Shown: piece by piece, positions 19,192 to 27,551 of the stretch
Layout: each line of letters opens with the position of its first letter
How positions within the stretch are numbered: the first letter of the stretch is position 1
Assembly: GCF_024054535.1 (NCBI RefSeq)
Contig: NZ_JAMXLV010000020.1
Span: 186,001-250,000, forward strand
Length of the DNA: 64,000 bases
From: Thermococcus alcaliphilus
GTDB lineage: Archaea; Methanobacteriota_B; Thermococci; Thermococcales; Thermococcaceae
Direction of reading: 5' to 3'
Made by a program: the position numbers and the translations under genes
The notes under the pieces: generated by a model
Database searches by the model: none
What the model was told of the DNA's origin: nothing
Seen by the model: the letters and a program-made list of their open reading frames with translations, nothing else

Positions 19192-20063
19192 ACAAAAGCT
19201 CTAAGCACCAAAAACAAGATCAAAACTATTATCGTTAACACGATCGTAACCCCTATTCCCTCTTCCTCTCTGAGTCTGTAGTGGGCTAAAATGGCATTTG
19301 CCATTATTGCGGGGGGCATCGATGCCTCAACCAGCACCGCATAAAATATTTTAGGGCTTGTTTTTAGGGTTAAAACTGCAAAAACAAACGGCATAGCTAT
19401 TCTAAACGTCCCTACTTCAAGAAGCTTTCTCCATTCAAACTTCTGGAGGTTTATGCGAGAGCCTAAATAGATCAGGATTAGGGGAATGCTCCACCAACCG
19501 AGTTTGTTCATTCCGCTCAGCAGTTGAGAGGGAAGCCTAATCCTAAGCAGTACAAGAGTGAGGGCAAGTATATTGGCACTGGTGGGTGGAAATCTAAGCG
19601 CTCTTATGATGCTTTCTCTAAGCGAGGCTTTTCCACTCGAATAATGTGCAGCAACGAACGTCGCTATTGGAAGGACTATTAAAGTATTCGTACTTGCATA
19701 GATAATCGCAGGAGTTAAATCATCTAAAAACAGGCTCGCTATCGGGAATCCCATTGCGACTGTATTTGGATACGTTGAGAGTATCATCAAAGCTCCTTGC
19801 CACTTCTTATCCTCTACAAAAAACCTCGCATAGAGGAAAGATGCCCCAAGACTGAGGGCAATGACTAAGAAGACATACAAGAACACAATCTTGATTTCCA
19901 CCAGATAAGCGATATCTTTCGAGGCAACGTTTGAAAAGACATAGAATGTTAAAAGCACCTGGGATGCAAACTTGTTTAAATAGACAAAAGGCTTCTCAGA
20001 TTTTATTATTCTCCGAAGGACTAGCCCAGTACCTATTAAAGCAAGCATTTCGTAAATGTTCAT
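19188..20063 (-). CDS. AEC (auxin efflux carrier) family permease
   Basis: 291 residues, about ten hydrophobic spans in two halves, with family segments YPNTVAMGFPIASLFL and YASTNTLIVLPIATF and the C-terminal half KTSPKIFYAVLVEASMPPAIMANAILAHY. AEC proteins move small carboxylates such as malate or malonate, or act as unspecific exporters. Substrate not inferable. Convergent with, and overlapping by 4 bp, the DUF257 gene. Confidence 0.88.
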   Translation of the reverse strand: MNIYEMLALIGTGLVLRRIIKSEKPFVYLNKFASQVLLTFYVFSNVASKDIAYLVEIKIVFLYVFLVIALSLGASFLYARFFVEDKKWQGALMILSTYPNTVAMGFPIASLFLDDLTPAIIYASTNTLIVLPIATFVAAHYSSGKASLRESIIRALRFPPTSANILALTLVLLRIRLPSQLLSGMNKLGWWSIPLILIYLGSRINLQKFEWRKLLEVGTFRIAMPFVFAVLTLKTSPKIFYAVLVEASMPPAIMANAILAHYRLREEEGIGVTIVLTIIVLILFLVLRAFV

Positions 20064-20108
20064 GCTCTTAGATAAAAAGAAGGTTTAAAGAATTTTTCGC
20101 TTAACTGT

Positions 20109-20528
20109 TCATTTTCTCCTCTTTTTCAGGTACTCCTCATACAGCCTTCTTAGATCCTCAAGCTCCTCAAGGTCTTCAAAAAACCCGAGCTTTTCATAAA
20201 ATGTCCTTAAATTCTCGATGCTCCTAAGTGAGCTCTTAAATTCTTTGGCAAGGATGTTCTCATCAATATTCACACCAAACTCTTCTTTCAATCTTTCTTC
20301 GAAATCATCCCCAAGCTCAAAAATATCCTCTCTATGAATTCCAAAAAGTAAATAAGGGATATTAAACAGCTTAAAAGCCGCCAGAAGATATCCAAGTCTT
20401 TCTAAGTCTGGTTTATTGGATGAGGGTATGTAAAGGTACTCAAGTTTTTCATTAAAATAAACCACAAGGTACCATGATTCCGGAGATAGGGGGAACATTT
20501 CTGCCTTTTCCTTCCTTACTCTTCCCAT
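20109..20528 (-). CDS. Uncharacterised charged protein
   Basis: 139 residues from the ATG at 20528 (a GAGTGA site precedes it; the GTG at 20537 overlaps the site). No signal or membrane span. The N-terminal half is a small beta-rich domain (SWYLVVYFNEKLEYLYIPSS) and the C-terminal third a charged helix (ENLRTFYEKLGFFEDLEELEDL, then RRLYEEYLKKRRK). Not recognised. It starts 1 bp beyond the cupin gene stop, so the two are co-transcribed. Confidence 0.7.
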   Translation of the reverse strand: MGRVRKEKAEMFPLSPESWYLVVYFNEKLEYLYIPSSNKPDLERLGYLLAAFKLFNIPYLLFGIHREDIFELGDDFEERLKEEFGVNIDENILAKEFKSSLRSIENLRTFYEKLGFFEDLEELEDLRRLYEEYLKKRRK

Positions 20529-20529
20529 G

Positions 20530-20874
20530 TTAATCACTCAGCCAGACACTGTCTTCTCCAAAGTAGTTCAGCTTAACAACGAAGAGCCTAAATGGTTCCT
20601 CCCTTTCGTTTACGACCCAGTGGACTGTCTTTGGTTTTACAAGGTAGATATCCCCTGGTTTGGCTTCGTATTCCTTTTCCCCAATACCCAGCTTTGCCTC
20701 ACCGCTGATTATGTAAAAGAGCTCGTACTGCTTCTCATGATAATGCTTTGGAACGGTTTGCTTTGGCTTTATCTCAACTATCTGGGCGTAGCTGCCTTTC
20801 GGGAGTTCACCCTCAAACAGCGGTGCCTTCCTATACGTGCCCCTATCAATAAACTCCCTGATCTCTGCCCTCAT
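20530..20874 (-). CDS. Small cupin-domain protein
   Basis: 114 residues from the ATG at 20874 just after GGGGAGTG. It is a single cupin barrel: motif 1 is PKHYHEKQYELFYIISGEAKLGIG (metal-binding His-x-His, then Glu and the Gly-rich turn) and motif 2 is KPGDIYLVKPKTVHWVVN with the last His. Such proteins bind a divalent metal and act as isomerases, dioxygenases or sugar-binding proteins. Substrate unknown. It is divergent from the carbamoyltransferase gene, with 61 bp between the starts. Confidence 0.85.
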   Translation of the reverse strand: MRAEIREFIDRGTYRKAPLFEGELPKGSYAQIVEIKPKQTVPKHYHEKQYELFYIISGEAKLGIGEKEYEAKPGDIYLVKPKTVHWVVNEREEPFRLFVVKLNYFGEDSVWLSD

Positions 20875-20906
20875 TTCACTCCCCAACTGTACATTCCGAA
20901 GTTATG

Positions 20907-20914
20907 TTTAAAAA
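20907..20914 (+). promoter_or_regulatory. TATA box suggesting a leaderless mRNA
   Basis: TTTAAAAA is centred about 26 bp before the ATG at 20936, and no GGTGA-type site lies between them. Archaeal transcription starts about 25 bp after the TATA box, so the message would begin at or next to the start codon. Confidence 0.5.
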
Positions 20915-20935
20915 TCCTTCATTTAATCCCCAAAC

Positions 20936-22537
20936 ATGATTGTGCTTGGAGTGCACGATGGACACGATGCAGGAGCAGTGCTGTTCAAGGGAGAAGAAAT
21001 CTATGCCGTAAACGAAGAGAGATTAAACCGGATAAAAAAGTACCGTGGATTTCCAGAGCTGAGCATAAAGAAAGTCCTAGAAAGGGGAAAAGTACATCCG
21101 GAAGAGGTGGAGGTAATAGCGGTAGCGAGTATTTTCAGAAAGCAATCAAGATTGTTAGAGCTTGAGAGAAATCTCAAATCCATATTTGGTAAAGATTTCA
21201 AGAAGAAAGTTCTTTTTGTTGAACATCACCTTGCCCACGCTTCTTCTGCTTATTTCACCTCTGGCTGGAGAGAAGCATTGGCGTTAAGTATAGATGCCGC
21301 GGGAGATGGACTAAGCTCTTCCATTTATGTGGCAAGAGATGGTGAGATGATAAGAATAGCCCAGAGCACCTATTTAGACTCTCTCGGAGATTTCTATGCA
21401 TCGGTTACTGAACTTTTGGGCTTTAAGCCGATGAGACATGAAGGAAAGGTCATGAGCTTGGCAGCTTATGGTAAGCCAACTTACGATCTCTCCCATATAA
21501 TAGAACTTAACGGGCTGAGCTTTGAGAACAAGCTGAAAGTAGTTGGGGTTGAGGCTACAAAAAGGCTCGCCGAACTTTTCAACTATCCTCTATCTAAGGC
21601 TAAAGAAATCGCCCAGGAAATGAAGAAAGGCAAGCTGGATGGAGAACTTCAAAAGAGGGCAATAGAGATAGCCGCCTCTGCTCAAGCGCATCTTGAAAAG
21701 ATTATCGATGAGCTTGGGTTAAAACTTAAAAGTTACAACTTAAAACTTGCCTACGCTGGGGGAGTTGCACAAAACGTCAAGGCAAATGCCGTTTTGAGGA
21801 GGCATTTCCCCGATCTATGGGTATTTCCGGCAATGGATGATTCTGGATTAGCTTTTGGTGCCGCAGCCTTCGTAAAAGCCCAGTTCGAAAGGCTCGATAG
21901 AAAATGGAAGCCATTTAAGCTTGAGCATGTTTACTTGGGCCCTTCCTACGATGAGAGCGAAATTGAAGCCCTCTTAAGGGCAGAGAGTCTGAAATTTGAC
22001 TATCGTGAAGACGTAGAGGGATTTGTTGCAGAAATGCTTCTTGAAGGCAAAATGGTGGGCTTTTTCCAAGGAAGAATGGAATACGGTCCAAGAGCCCTGG
22101 GCAACCGCTCCATCCTCGCAGACCCAAGAAGCAAATATGTTGTAAAAAAGCTCAACGTAGCATTAAACAGAGACGTCTTCCAGCCGTTTGCCCCTTCAAT
22201 GCTGGAGGAGAGAATTGAAGATTACCTCAATGAGCCTTATCCGAACAAGTTCATGACAATGAGCTACAAGGCAACGGAAAGAATGATTGATGAAGCCCCA
22301 GCGGTTGTGCACGTTGATAAAACAACAAGACCCCAAACTCTCCTTAAAAGGGATAATCCGCGCTACTACAACATAATAAAACACTTTGAAGCAGAAACGG
22401 GCGTTGGCATGGTTCTAAACACGAGCTTTAACATTCATGGGGAGCCGATAGTTTGCTCTCCAGAAGATGCCCTGAGAACTTTCAAAAAAGCCAAGCTCGA
22501 TGCCCTCGTTTTGGAGAACTTTGTTGTATATCAGTGA
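20936..22537 (+). CDS. Carbamoyltransferase (NodU/TobZ type)
   Basis: 533 residues. The N-terminal Kae1/ASKHA-like domain starts MIVLGVHDGHDAGAVL and has the HHLAHASSAYF metal/adenylate motif (about residues 93-103), LSIDAAGDG and LAYAGGVAQNVKAN. The C-terminal carbamoyltransferase domain contains FFQGRMEYGPRALGNRSILADPR and NTSFNIHGEPIVCSPEDA. Family members transfer a carbamoyl group from carbamoyl phosphate, through carbamoyl-adenylate, to a sugar or antibiotic hydroxyl. There is no acylphosphatase or YrdC domain, so it is not HypF. The acceptor in Thermococcales is unknown. Confidence 0.9.
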   Translation: MIVLGVHDGHDAGAVLFKGEEIYAVNEERLNRIKKYRGFPELSIKKVLERGKVHPEEVEVIAVASIFRKQSRLLELERNLKSIFGKDFKKKVLFVEHHLAHASSAYFTSGWREALALSIDAAGDGLSSSIYVARDGEMIRIAQSTYLDSLGDFYASVTELLGFKPMRHEGKVMSLAAYGKPTYDLSHIIELNGLSFENKLKVVGVEATKRLAELFNYPLSKAKEIAQEMKKGKLDGELQKRAIEIAASAQAHLEKIIDELGLKLKSYNLKLAYAGGVAQNVKANAVLRRHFPDLWVFPAMDDSGLAFGAAAFVKAQFERLDRKWKPFKLEHVYLGPSYDESEIEALLRAESLKFDYREDVEGFVAEMLLEGKMVGFFQGRMEYGPRALGNRSILADPRSKYVVKKLNVALNRDVFQPFAPSMLEERIEDYLNEPYPNKFMTMSYKATERMIDEAPAVVHVDKTTRPQTLLKRDNPRYYNIIKHFEAETGVGMVLNTSFNIHGEPIVCSPEDALRTFKKAKLDALVLENFVVYQ

Positions 22538-22616
22538 GCTATTCTATTCATCGTTGCCAAATATTTCATGTCGGTAAAATTATAAACATCAAGGAGAAAT
22601 CTCACTGGTGAAGATT

Positions 22617-23786
22617 ATGGCGCTGAGCGATAGGCTTGAGATGGTGAACCCTTCTGAAATAAGAAAGCTTTTTGATCTTGCCCAAGGCATTGAGGGAATA
22701 ATCTCACTTGGAATTGGAGAGCCAGACTTTGACACGCCAGAACACATAAAGGAATACGCAAAGGAAGCCCTTGATAAGGGACTAACGCACTATAGCCCAA
22801 ATATAGGAATTTTGGAGCTTAGAGAGGCAGTTGCAGAGAAGTTCAAAAAGCATAATGGAATTGACGCAGATCCAAAAACCCAAATAATGATAACCGTCGG
22901 CACTAACCAGCAGATTCTAATGGGACTTGCAACCTTCTTGAAAGACAACGAGGAAGTTCTCATTCCCTCCCCAATGTTCGTTAGCTACGCCCCTGCAGTT
23001 ATTCTAGCGGGAGGAAAGCCCGTTGAGGTTCCCACTTATGAGGAAAACGAGTTCCGCCTAAGTGTCGATGAGCTCGAAAAATACGTGACCCCAAAAACAA
23101 GGGCTTTGATAATAAACACTCCAAACAATCCCACGGGAGCAGTATTAACGAAGAAAGACCTCGAAGAGATAGCGGACTTTGCAGTTGAGCACGATCTAAT
23201 GATCTTAAGCGATGAAGTTTATGAGTACTTCGTTTACGATGGGGTCAAAAACTACAGCATTGCTTCTCTGGACGGCATGTTTGAGAGGACAATAACCATG
23301 AACGGATTCTCAAAGACCTTCGCAATGACCGGATGGCGCTTGGGCTTTTTAGCCGCCCCAGAATGGGTTGTGGAAAAAATGGTTCGCTTCCAAATGTACA
23401 ATGCAACATGTCCCGTGACATTCATTCAATACGCAGCTGCAAAAGCCCTAAGGGACGAGAGGAGCTGGCAAGCGGTAGAGGAGATGCGCAGGGAATATGA
23501 GAGGAGAAGAAACCTCGTCTGGAAGAGGCTAAATGAAATGGGTCTCCCAACGGTTAAGCCAAAGGGGGCTTTTTACATCTTCCCAAGGATTAAAGATACT
23601 GGTTTGAGCAGCAAAGAGTTCAGTGAACTGATGATAAAAGAAGCAAAAGTGGTTGTAGTTCCTGGAAGCGCATTTGGACAGGCCGGAGAAGGGTATGTGA
23701 GGATAAGCTACGCCACAGCGTACGAAAAGCTTGAGGAAGCAATGGACAGAATGGAGAAAGTGCTGAAGGAAAAGAAGCTTGTTTAA
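22617..23786 (+). CDS. Aromatic aminotransferase (class I, PLP)
   Basis: 389 residues from the ATG at 22617 (a GTG at 22608 overlaps the GGTGA site). The sequence MALSDRLEMVNPSEIRKLFD, ISLGIGEPDFDTPEHIKEYA, INTPNNPTGAVL, SDEVYEYFVYDG and the PLP-lysine motif NGFSKTFAMTGWRLGF closely match, from memory, the Pyrococcus horikoshii aromatic aminotransferase of known structure. It moves amino groups between aromatic amino acids (also kynurenine in some reports) and 2-oxoglutarate in amino acid fermentation. It appears to be a single-gene unit. Confidence 0.92.
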   Translation: MALSDRLEMVNPSEIRKLFDLAQGIEGIISLGIGEPDFDTPEHIKEYAKEALDKGLTHYSPNIGILELREAVAEKFKKHNGIDADPKTQIMITVGTNQQILMGLATFLKDNEEVLIPSPMFVSYAPAVILAGGKPVEVPTYEENEFRLSVDELEKYVTPKTRALIINTPNNPTGAVLTKKDLEEIADFAVEHDLMILSDEVYEYFVYDGVKNYSIASLDGMFERTITMNGFSKTFAMTGWRLGFLAAPEWVVEKMVRFQMYNATCPVTFIQYAAAKALRDERSWQAVEEMRREYERRRNLVWKRLNEMGLPTVKPKGAFYIFPRIKDTGLSSKEFSELMIKEAKVVVVPGSAFGQAGEGYVRISYATAYEKLEEAMDRMEKVLKEKKLV

Positions 23787-23841
23787 CACCCTCCTCAGCA
23801 ATCTTTTTATCTTTTCTGTCTCACTTTGATGGGGATGAAAA

Positions 23842-24831
23842 ATGCTCCCAGGAAAAGTTCCTCCAGAAGTGCTTGAAAAAATTGTCTTCAATCTTCTAGG
23901 GGTTGAGGATGAGAGAGTTATAATAAAATCTGGTGTGGGCATTGATGCGGCTGCAATCGACTTTGGGGAGAATGTTCTCGTTGCATCAAGCGATCCCATA
24001 ACGGGGGCGGAGAAGCATATAGGCTTTTACGCAATAAACGTGAACGCAAACGACGTTGCAACGTTTGGAGCTAAGCCAAGATGGTTCTTAGCAACAATCC
24101 TGTTGCCGGAAAATGCCGATGAGAACCTCCTCAAGGAAATAATGGAAAATATGCATAGGAGTGCTGAAAAGCTTGGCATTTCAATAGTCGGAGGTCACAC
24201 CGAAGTGACGATTGGACTAAACAGGCCTATAGTCATTGGAACAATGCTTGGCGAAGTCAAAAGGGAGAAACTTGTGAGATCAAACGGTGCAAAGGCTGGA
24301 GATGCCATAATCTTGACCAAAGGTGCTGGAATTGAGGGGACCTCAATCATAGCGAGCGAAAGGGAGGAAGAGCTGAGAAAGGTATTCGGAGATGAGCTAG
24401 TAGAGAGGGCAAAGAGATTCCTTGAGAAAATCAGTGTGGTAAAAGAGGCATTAATCGCTGCAGAAATTGGGGTCCATGCTATGCATGATCCCACAGAGGG
24501 AGGAATAGCAAATGGCTTCCACGAGATGGCAGACGCCGCTGGATTGGGATTTAGGGTTTACCACGATAGGATTCCCATAGCAGAAGAAACCAAAAAGCTG
24601 TGCGAATACTTCAACTTAGACCCCCTTGCTCTGATAAGCTCAGGCTCTCTTTTAATCGCGGCACCAAAGGAGAAAGCCGAAAAAATCGTGAATGCAATAC
24701 AAAAAGAGGGCATTGAGGCGGCAATAGTTGGAGAGTTCTTAGAAGACAAGAATACAAAGGTTCTTGTGAAAGATGGAAAGGAAACCCCACTAAAAAGACC
24801 AGAAACAGACGAAATCTGGAAAATCTTTTAA
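23842..24831 (+). CDS. AIR synthase-related protein, HypE-like
   Basis: 329 residues with the PurM/HypE/SelD two-domain fold. The first domain has SGVGIDAAAIDFGENVLVASSDPITGAEKHIGFYAINVNANDVATFGAKPRWFL and IVGGHTEVT; the second has LTKGAGIEGTSIIASE and AMHDPTEGGIANGFHEMA. HypE proper ends in a conserved Cys that carries the thiocarbamate/cyanide; this protein ends in ETDEIWKIF with no terminal Cys, so it is not the hydrogenase-maturation HypE itself. ATP-dependent chemistry on an unknown substrate is likely. The ATG follows GGGGATGA. Confidence 0.85.
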   Translation: MLPGKVPPEVLEKIVFNLLGVEDERVIIKSGVGIDAAAIDFGENVLVASSDPITGAEKHIGFYAINVNANDVATFGAKPRWFLATILLPENADENLLKEIMENMHRSAEKLGISIVGGHTEVTIGLNRPIVIGTMLGEVKREKLVRSNGAKAGDAIILTKGAGIEGTSIIASEREEELRKVFGDELVERAKRFLEKISVVKEALIAAEIGVHAMHDPTEGGIANGFHEMADAAGLGFRVYHDRIPIAEETKKLCEYFNLDPLALISSGSLLIAAPKEKAEKIVNAIQKEGIEAAIVGEFLEDKNTKVLVKDGKETPLKRPETDEIWKIF

Positions 24832-24863
24832 AGGTCTTTTTTCTTACTATTTATGGTGGTTAC

Positions 24864-25187
24864 ATGGCCGATGTGGAGATGGCTAAGACCTTTATCAAGG
24901 TTGGTGGGATTTTAAGTGTCATAGAGCCATTCCTCATAGCAGTTCTCCTTTTGCTCACGATAATAGGGATTTTGCTCGCGATACCATTTGCTATCCTCGG
25001 CTATTGGATATTCAAAAGATCAGAAGAATGTGTTGAGCTCATTGAAAACAAAGAATACAAAAAAGCGAAAGACAAGCTTTTAGTTCCGGCAATAATTGCC
25101 CTTATTTTAACCAGCAGAGTTGGTGGGATTTTAATGCTCCTGGGCCTAGTACTGCTGCCTTCAGAGAGCACTACCTCAACTTCCTAA
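24864..25187 (+). CDS. Small membrane protein
   Basis: 107 residues with a hydrophobic hairpin (VIEPFLIAVLLLLTIIGILLAIPFAILGYWIF), a charged cytoplasmic loop (KRSEECVELIENKEYKKAKDKL) and a further span (ALILTSRVGGILMLLGLVLL). It resembles the general plan of DUF996-like archaeal membrane proteins, but I cannot assign a family. The ATG follows GGTGGTTAC. Its 3' end overlaps the convergent gene on the minus strand by 17 bp. Confidence 0.7.
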   Translation: MADVEMAKTFIKVGGILSVIEPFLIAVLLLLTIIGILLAIPFAILGYWIFKRSEECVELIENKEYKKAKDKLLVPAIIALILTSRVGGILMLLGLVLLPSESTTSTS

Positions 25188-25992
25188 CCTTCCCACCCTT
25201 TATGTCTATTCGCCCTTCCTTCTCCAGCATTCTCAAAATTTCTTCAAATGCCCTCCCGTTCATCACGTTTATTATCATGGTGCCTTTTTCGGTGGGTATC
25301 TCCATGGGCATTGCTTTGAGAAACGCCATGGTTAAGTCTTCTTTGGGAACTTTCTCGTTACCAAGGGCATTTAATATCTCGCTCGCAACTATCCCTCTTG
25401 AGATAAGGGCAAAATAAGCCCCCATAATCATCTCTTCTTCAAAGTACTTCGCAGCTATGTGCATAGCCCGGTTGATTTTTTCTATTTCGAGCTCCCTAAT
25501 CTCTATCTCATACTCGGGGACAAGGTCAACAAACGCAAACTGCTTCGCTATCTTCTCAATTTTCTCAAGGTTTTTTGCAATTTGATACGGGAACCTGAAC
25601 TGGAATTTGAGCTTTGTAACATCAACGTTTTCCTTTAACCTTGCTTTGTTCTCTTCAACGACGACTGCATCGTTTTTAAACAGCTGATCAAGAACGTCCC
25701 CCATCCAGTAGCCCTCTTGAAGGAGATGCTCTATTTCTTCACCATCCTTAAGATGCTCCAGGGCATGATTTATCTGCTCCTTAAACGTGAGAAAGCCCTC
25801 AAGAAGAATCCCCTTTTCCTCACCTTCAAAAGAGCTTATAGCGTTGTTTATCTCCTCCAGTGTCCCTTCAATCATGTAGCCAATAAATGCCTCATACCCA
25901 AGTCTTTCCATAACAGCAAACTTGATTCCTTCCCTCTTAAGCTCGTTTAAGAAGGCTTCTTTCACAACTTCATTCTTTGTGACCAACCTCAT
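25171..25992 (-). CDS. Uncharacterised Thermococcales protein
   Basis: 273 residues, soluble and acidic, with no membrane span. The C-terminal 40 residues (INVMNGRAFEEILRMLEKEGRIDIKGGKVRKLR) look like a small winged-helix or regulatory end. A four-fold helical central part holds NRAMHIAAKYFEEEMIMGAYFALISRG. Codon use and length show it is real. Not recognised. It is divergent from the Sm-like gene. Confidence 0.75.
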   Translation of the reverse strand: MRLVTKNEVVKEAFLNELKREGIKFAVMERLGYEAFIGYMIEGTLEEINNAISSFEGEEKGILLEGFLTFKEQINHALEHLKDGEEIEHLLQEGYWMGDVLDQLFKNDAVVVEENKARLKENVDVTKLKFQFRFPYQIAKNLEKIEKIAKQFAFVDLVPEYEIEIRELEIEKINRAMHIAAKYFEEEMIMGAYFALISRGIVASEILNALGNEKVPKEDLTMAFLKAMPMEIPTEKGTMIINVMNGRAFEEILRMLEKEGRIDIKGGKVRKLR

Positions 25993-26051
25993 GTGACCAC
26001 CAGATGGAAAAGGCTAAAAGTCATTTATAGTCTTTTTGTATAGGTGGGAAC

Positions 26052-26273
26052 ATGAGCGAAGAAAAACCACTTTTGCTGGACAAAACCCTCGAAACGTGGA
26101 AAGGTAAACGTGTAGCCTTAGCGGTCAGCGGAGATCATTCTTTTACTGGAGTGCTAAAAGATTTTGACGAGGAAGTAATAGTCTTAGAGAACGTTGCCGA
26201 TGTTGTGGGGAACCGGGGAAAAGCCTTGGTGGTAAAGATAGATGACATTAACTGGATAATGCTCTTAGAGTGA
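26052..26273 (+). CDS. LSm (Sm-like) domain protein
   Basis: 73 residues. The pattern DKTLETWKGKRVALAVSGDHSFTGVLKDFDEEVIVLENV is an Sm1 fold (loop Asp-x-Phe-Asp and G in TGVL), and the last strand KALVVKIDDINWIMLLE replaces the usual IRGDNV of the RNA-binding Sm2 motif. It is therefore an atypical Sm-like protein, and RNA binding is uncertain. The ATG follows AGGTGGG. Its stop lies 5 bp before the MobB start. Confidence 0.75.
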   Translation: MSEEKPLLLDKTLETWKGKRVALAVSGDHSFTGVLKDFDEEVIVLENVADVVGNRGKALVVKIDDINWIMLLE

Positions 26274-26278
26274 TAAAA

Positions 26279-27010
26279 ATGAGGGCAGTTGCGTTTGTAG
26301 GATTTAAAAAGAGCGGGAAGACAACCACGGTAGAGAGAGCCGCAAGAGAGCTCAAGAAAAGAGGATACAAAGTGGGAATAGCAAAGAGCATGCACACGAA
26401 CTTTGATAGAAAGGACAGTGACACTTGGAAATTAAAAAGAGTAGCTGATTATGTAATTGTGAGGGCTCAAGACACAGATGCCCTCCTTTTTGAAGCAAAG
26501 GACTTAAATGCCTTATTATCCGCAATACCAGAGGTTGATTTCCTCCTCCTTGAGGGCTTCAAAGATGCCAAGCATTTGCCCAAGGTAATATGTGCCAAAA
26601 GTGAAGAGGAAGTGAAAGTATTAAACGATGGGCTTGCGATAGCCGTTAGCGGTGTTATATCAAGCGAAGCCAAAAGCATTGAAGGGCTTGAGGTAATAAA
26701 CCCTCTTGAAAATCCCGAAAGGCTGGCCGATTTAATAGAGGAAAAAGCGTTTATGCTACCGAATATTAACTGCGGATTGTGTGGGCTTGACTGTTACGAG
26801 ATGGCAAAGCTCATAGTAAAGAGCGAAAAGAGCACAGAAGACTGCGTTGTCTTAAGTTCAAAACCAAAAGTCATCGTTAGGGTTGATGGGAAGGAGCTTC
26901 CAATGAAAGACTGGGTTCAGGAGCTTGTTGAAAAGACCATTAAAGGCATGCTCTCCGCCATGAAAGGATACAAAGAGGGGAAGAAAATAGAGATTATAAT
27001 CAAAGACTAA
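26279..27010 (+). CDS. mobB: MobB-like GTPase with C-terminal Fe-S motif
   Basis: 243 residues from the ATG at 26279, 5 nt after GAGTGA. The N-terminal P-loop is VGFKKSGKTTTVERAARELKKRGYKVGIAKSMH, with LLEGFKDAKHLPKVI later, as in the molybdopterin-guanine dinucleotide accessory protein MobB. From about residue 157 there is an added tail with NINCGLCGLDCYEMAKLI, and a further Cys follows in STEDCVVLS. The Cys spacing resembles the 4Fe-4S domain of corrinoid and CODH proteins. Thermococcales rely on tungstopterin enzymes, so a role in W/Mo cofactor delivery is reasonable. Confidence 0.88.
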   Translation: MRAVAFVGFKKSGKTTTVERAARELKKRGYKVGIAKSMHTNFDRKDSDTWKLKRVADYVIVRAQDTDALLFEAKDLNALLSAIPEVDFLLLEGFKDAKHLPKVICAKSEEEVKVLNDGLAIAVSGVISSEAKSIEGLEVINPLENPERLADLIEEKAFMLPNINCGLCGLDCYEMAKLIVKSEKSTEDCVVLSSKPKVIVRVDGKELPMKDWVQELVEKTIKGMLSAMKGYKEGKKIEIIIKD

Positions 27011-27408
27011 ATTACTTCAACATTAATTTCTTTTATCTGGCCGTTTTCGAGAACAAATGCCCTATATTCTCCAGTGTTATTTACTATCAACCATATGTTT
27101 CTCCACAAGTCCATGCCTTTCAAATCCCTAGGAGAGGGATATGGGGGACAGTTAAGGTGGGAGTGAAATATCCCGATGACTTCCTTTTCCTCCTCTTCAG
27201 CTTTTTCAAGAACTTTGAGCGTTTCCAAAGGGTCTATTTCAAAGCCTACTGGAGAATTTAACCGATTCTCTGCAAAGACCACATAGTCCACAAAGGCATC
27301 TTCCCCTTTCATCCTCCCTATCAAAAATCCGCATATTTCAACTTTGCTCTCTCTGGCATTGGTTAGAATTTCCTTCAAATGTGCACGTTTTATAAAAAGA
27401 CTCCTCAT
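27007..27408 (-). CDS. JAMM/MPN+ metalloprotease
   Basis: 133 residues, a stand-alone JAB1/MPN domain. The zinc site is complete: Glu in VEICGFLIGR, then HSHLNCPPYPSPRD, which is H-x-H followed by seven residues, Ser, two residues and Asp. Archaeal homologues such as Pyrococcus JAMM1 remove ubiquitin-like SAMP proteins from targets or mature them. SAMPs are also sulphur carriers for molybdopterin, and the gene is convergent with mobB (4-bp overlap). Residues NCPPYPS carry an extra Cys near the site. Confidence 0.88.
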   Translation of the reverse strand: MRSLFIKRAHLKEILTNARESKVEICGFLIGRMKGEDAFVDYVVFAENRLNSPVGFEIDPLETLKVLEKAEEEEKEVIGIFHSHLNCPPYPSPRDLKGMDLWRNIWLIVNNTGEYRAFVLENGQIKEINVEVI

Positions 27409-27475
27409 GAGTGCTTCTTTTCCTCAGGCCTTTAAATCTTTTTTGTTCATCAATGAATAAATCAGTGCAGAAAAG

Positions 27476-27536
27476 CTTATAAATATGTTTACAATCATCA
27501 AGATTTGGTATCCCTGTATTATCACTCAAAGTGATA
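27476..27536 (+). promoter_or_regulatory. Promoter with a Thermococcales glycolytic motif
   Basis: A TATA box CTTATAAATA (27476-27485) predicts transcription from about 27507. Just downstream at 27520-27536 is TATCAC, five bases, GTGATA, a perfect match to the motif bound by the sugar-responsive regulator Tgr/TrmBL1. In studied genes a motif downstream of the TATA box is the repressing arrangement, as for glycolytic genes. The site serves the 47-codon gene that starts at 27552. Confidence 0.65.
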
Positions 27537-27551
27537 CAAGAGGTGAAAAAC

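Noticed and set aside
20527-21165. 212-codon plus-strand frame across the cupin gene
   Set aside because: It is antisense to a clear cupin and then out of frame with the carbamoyltransferase.
23842-24831. Hydrogenase maturation factor HypE
   Set aside because: The essential C-terminal Cys of HypE is missing, so only the broader AIR-synthase-like call is made.
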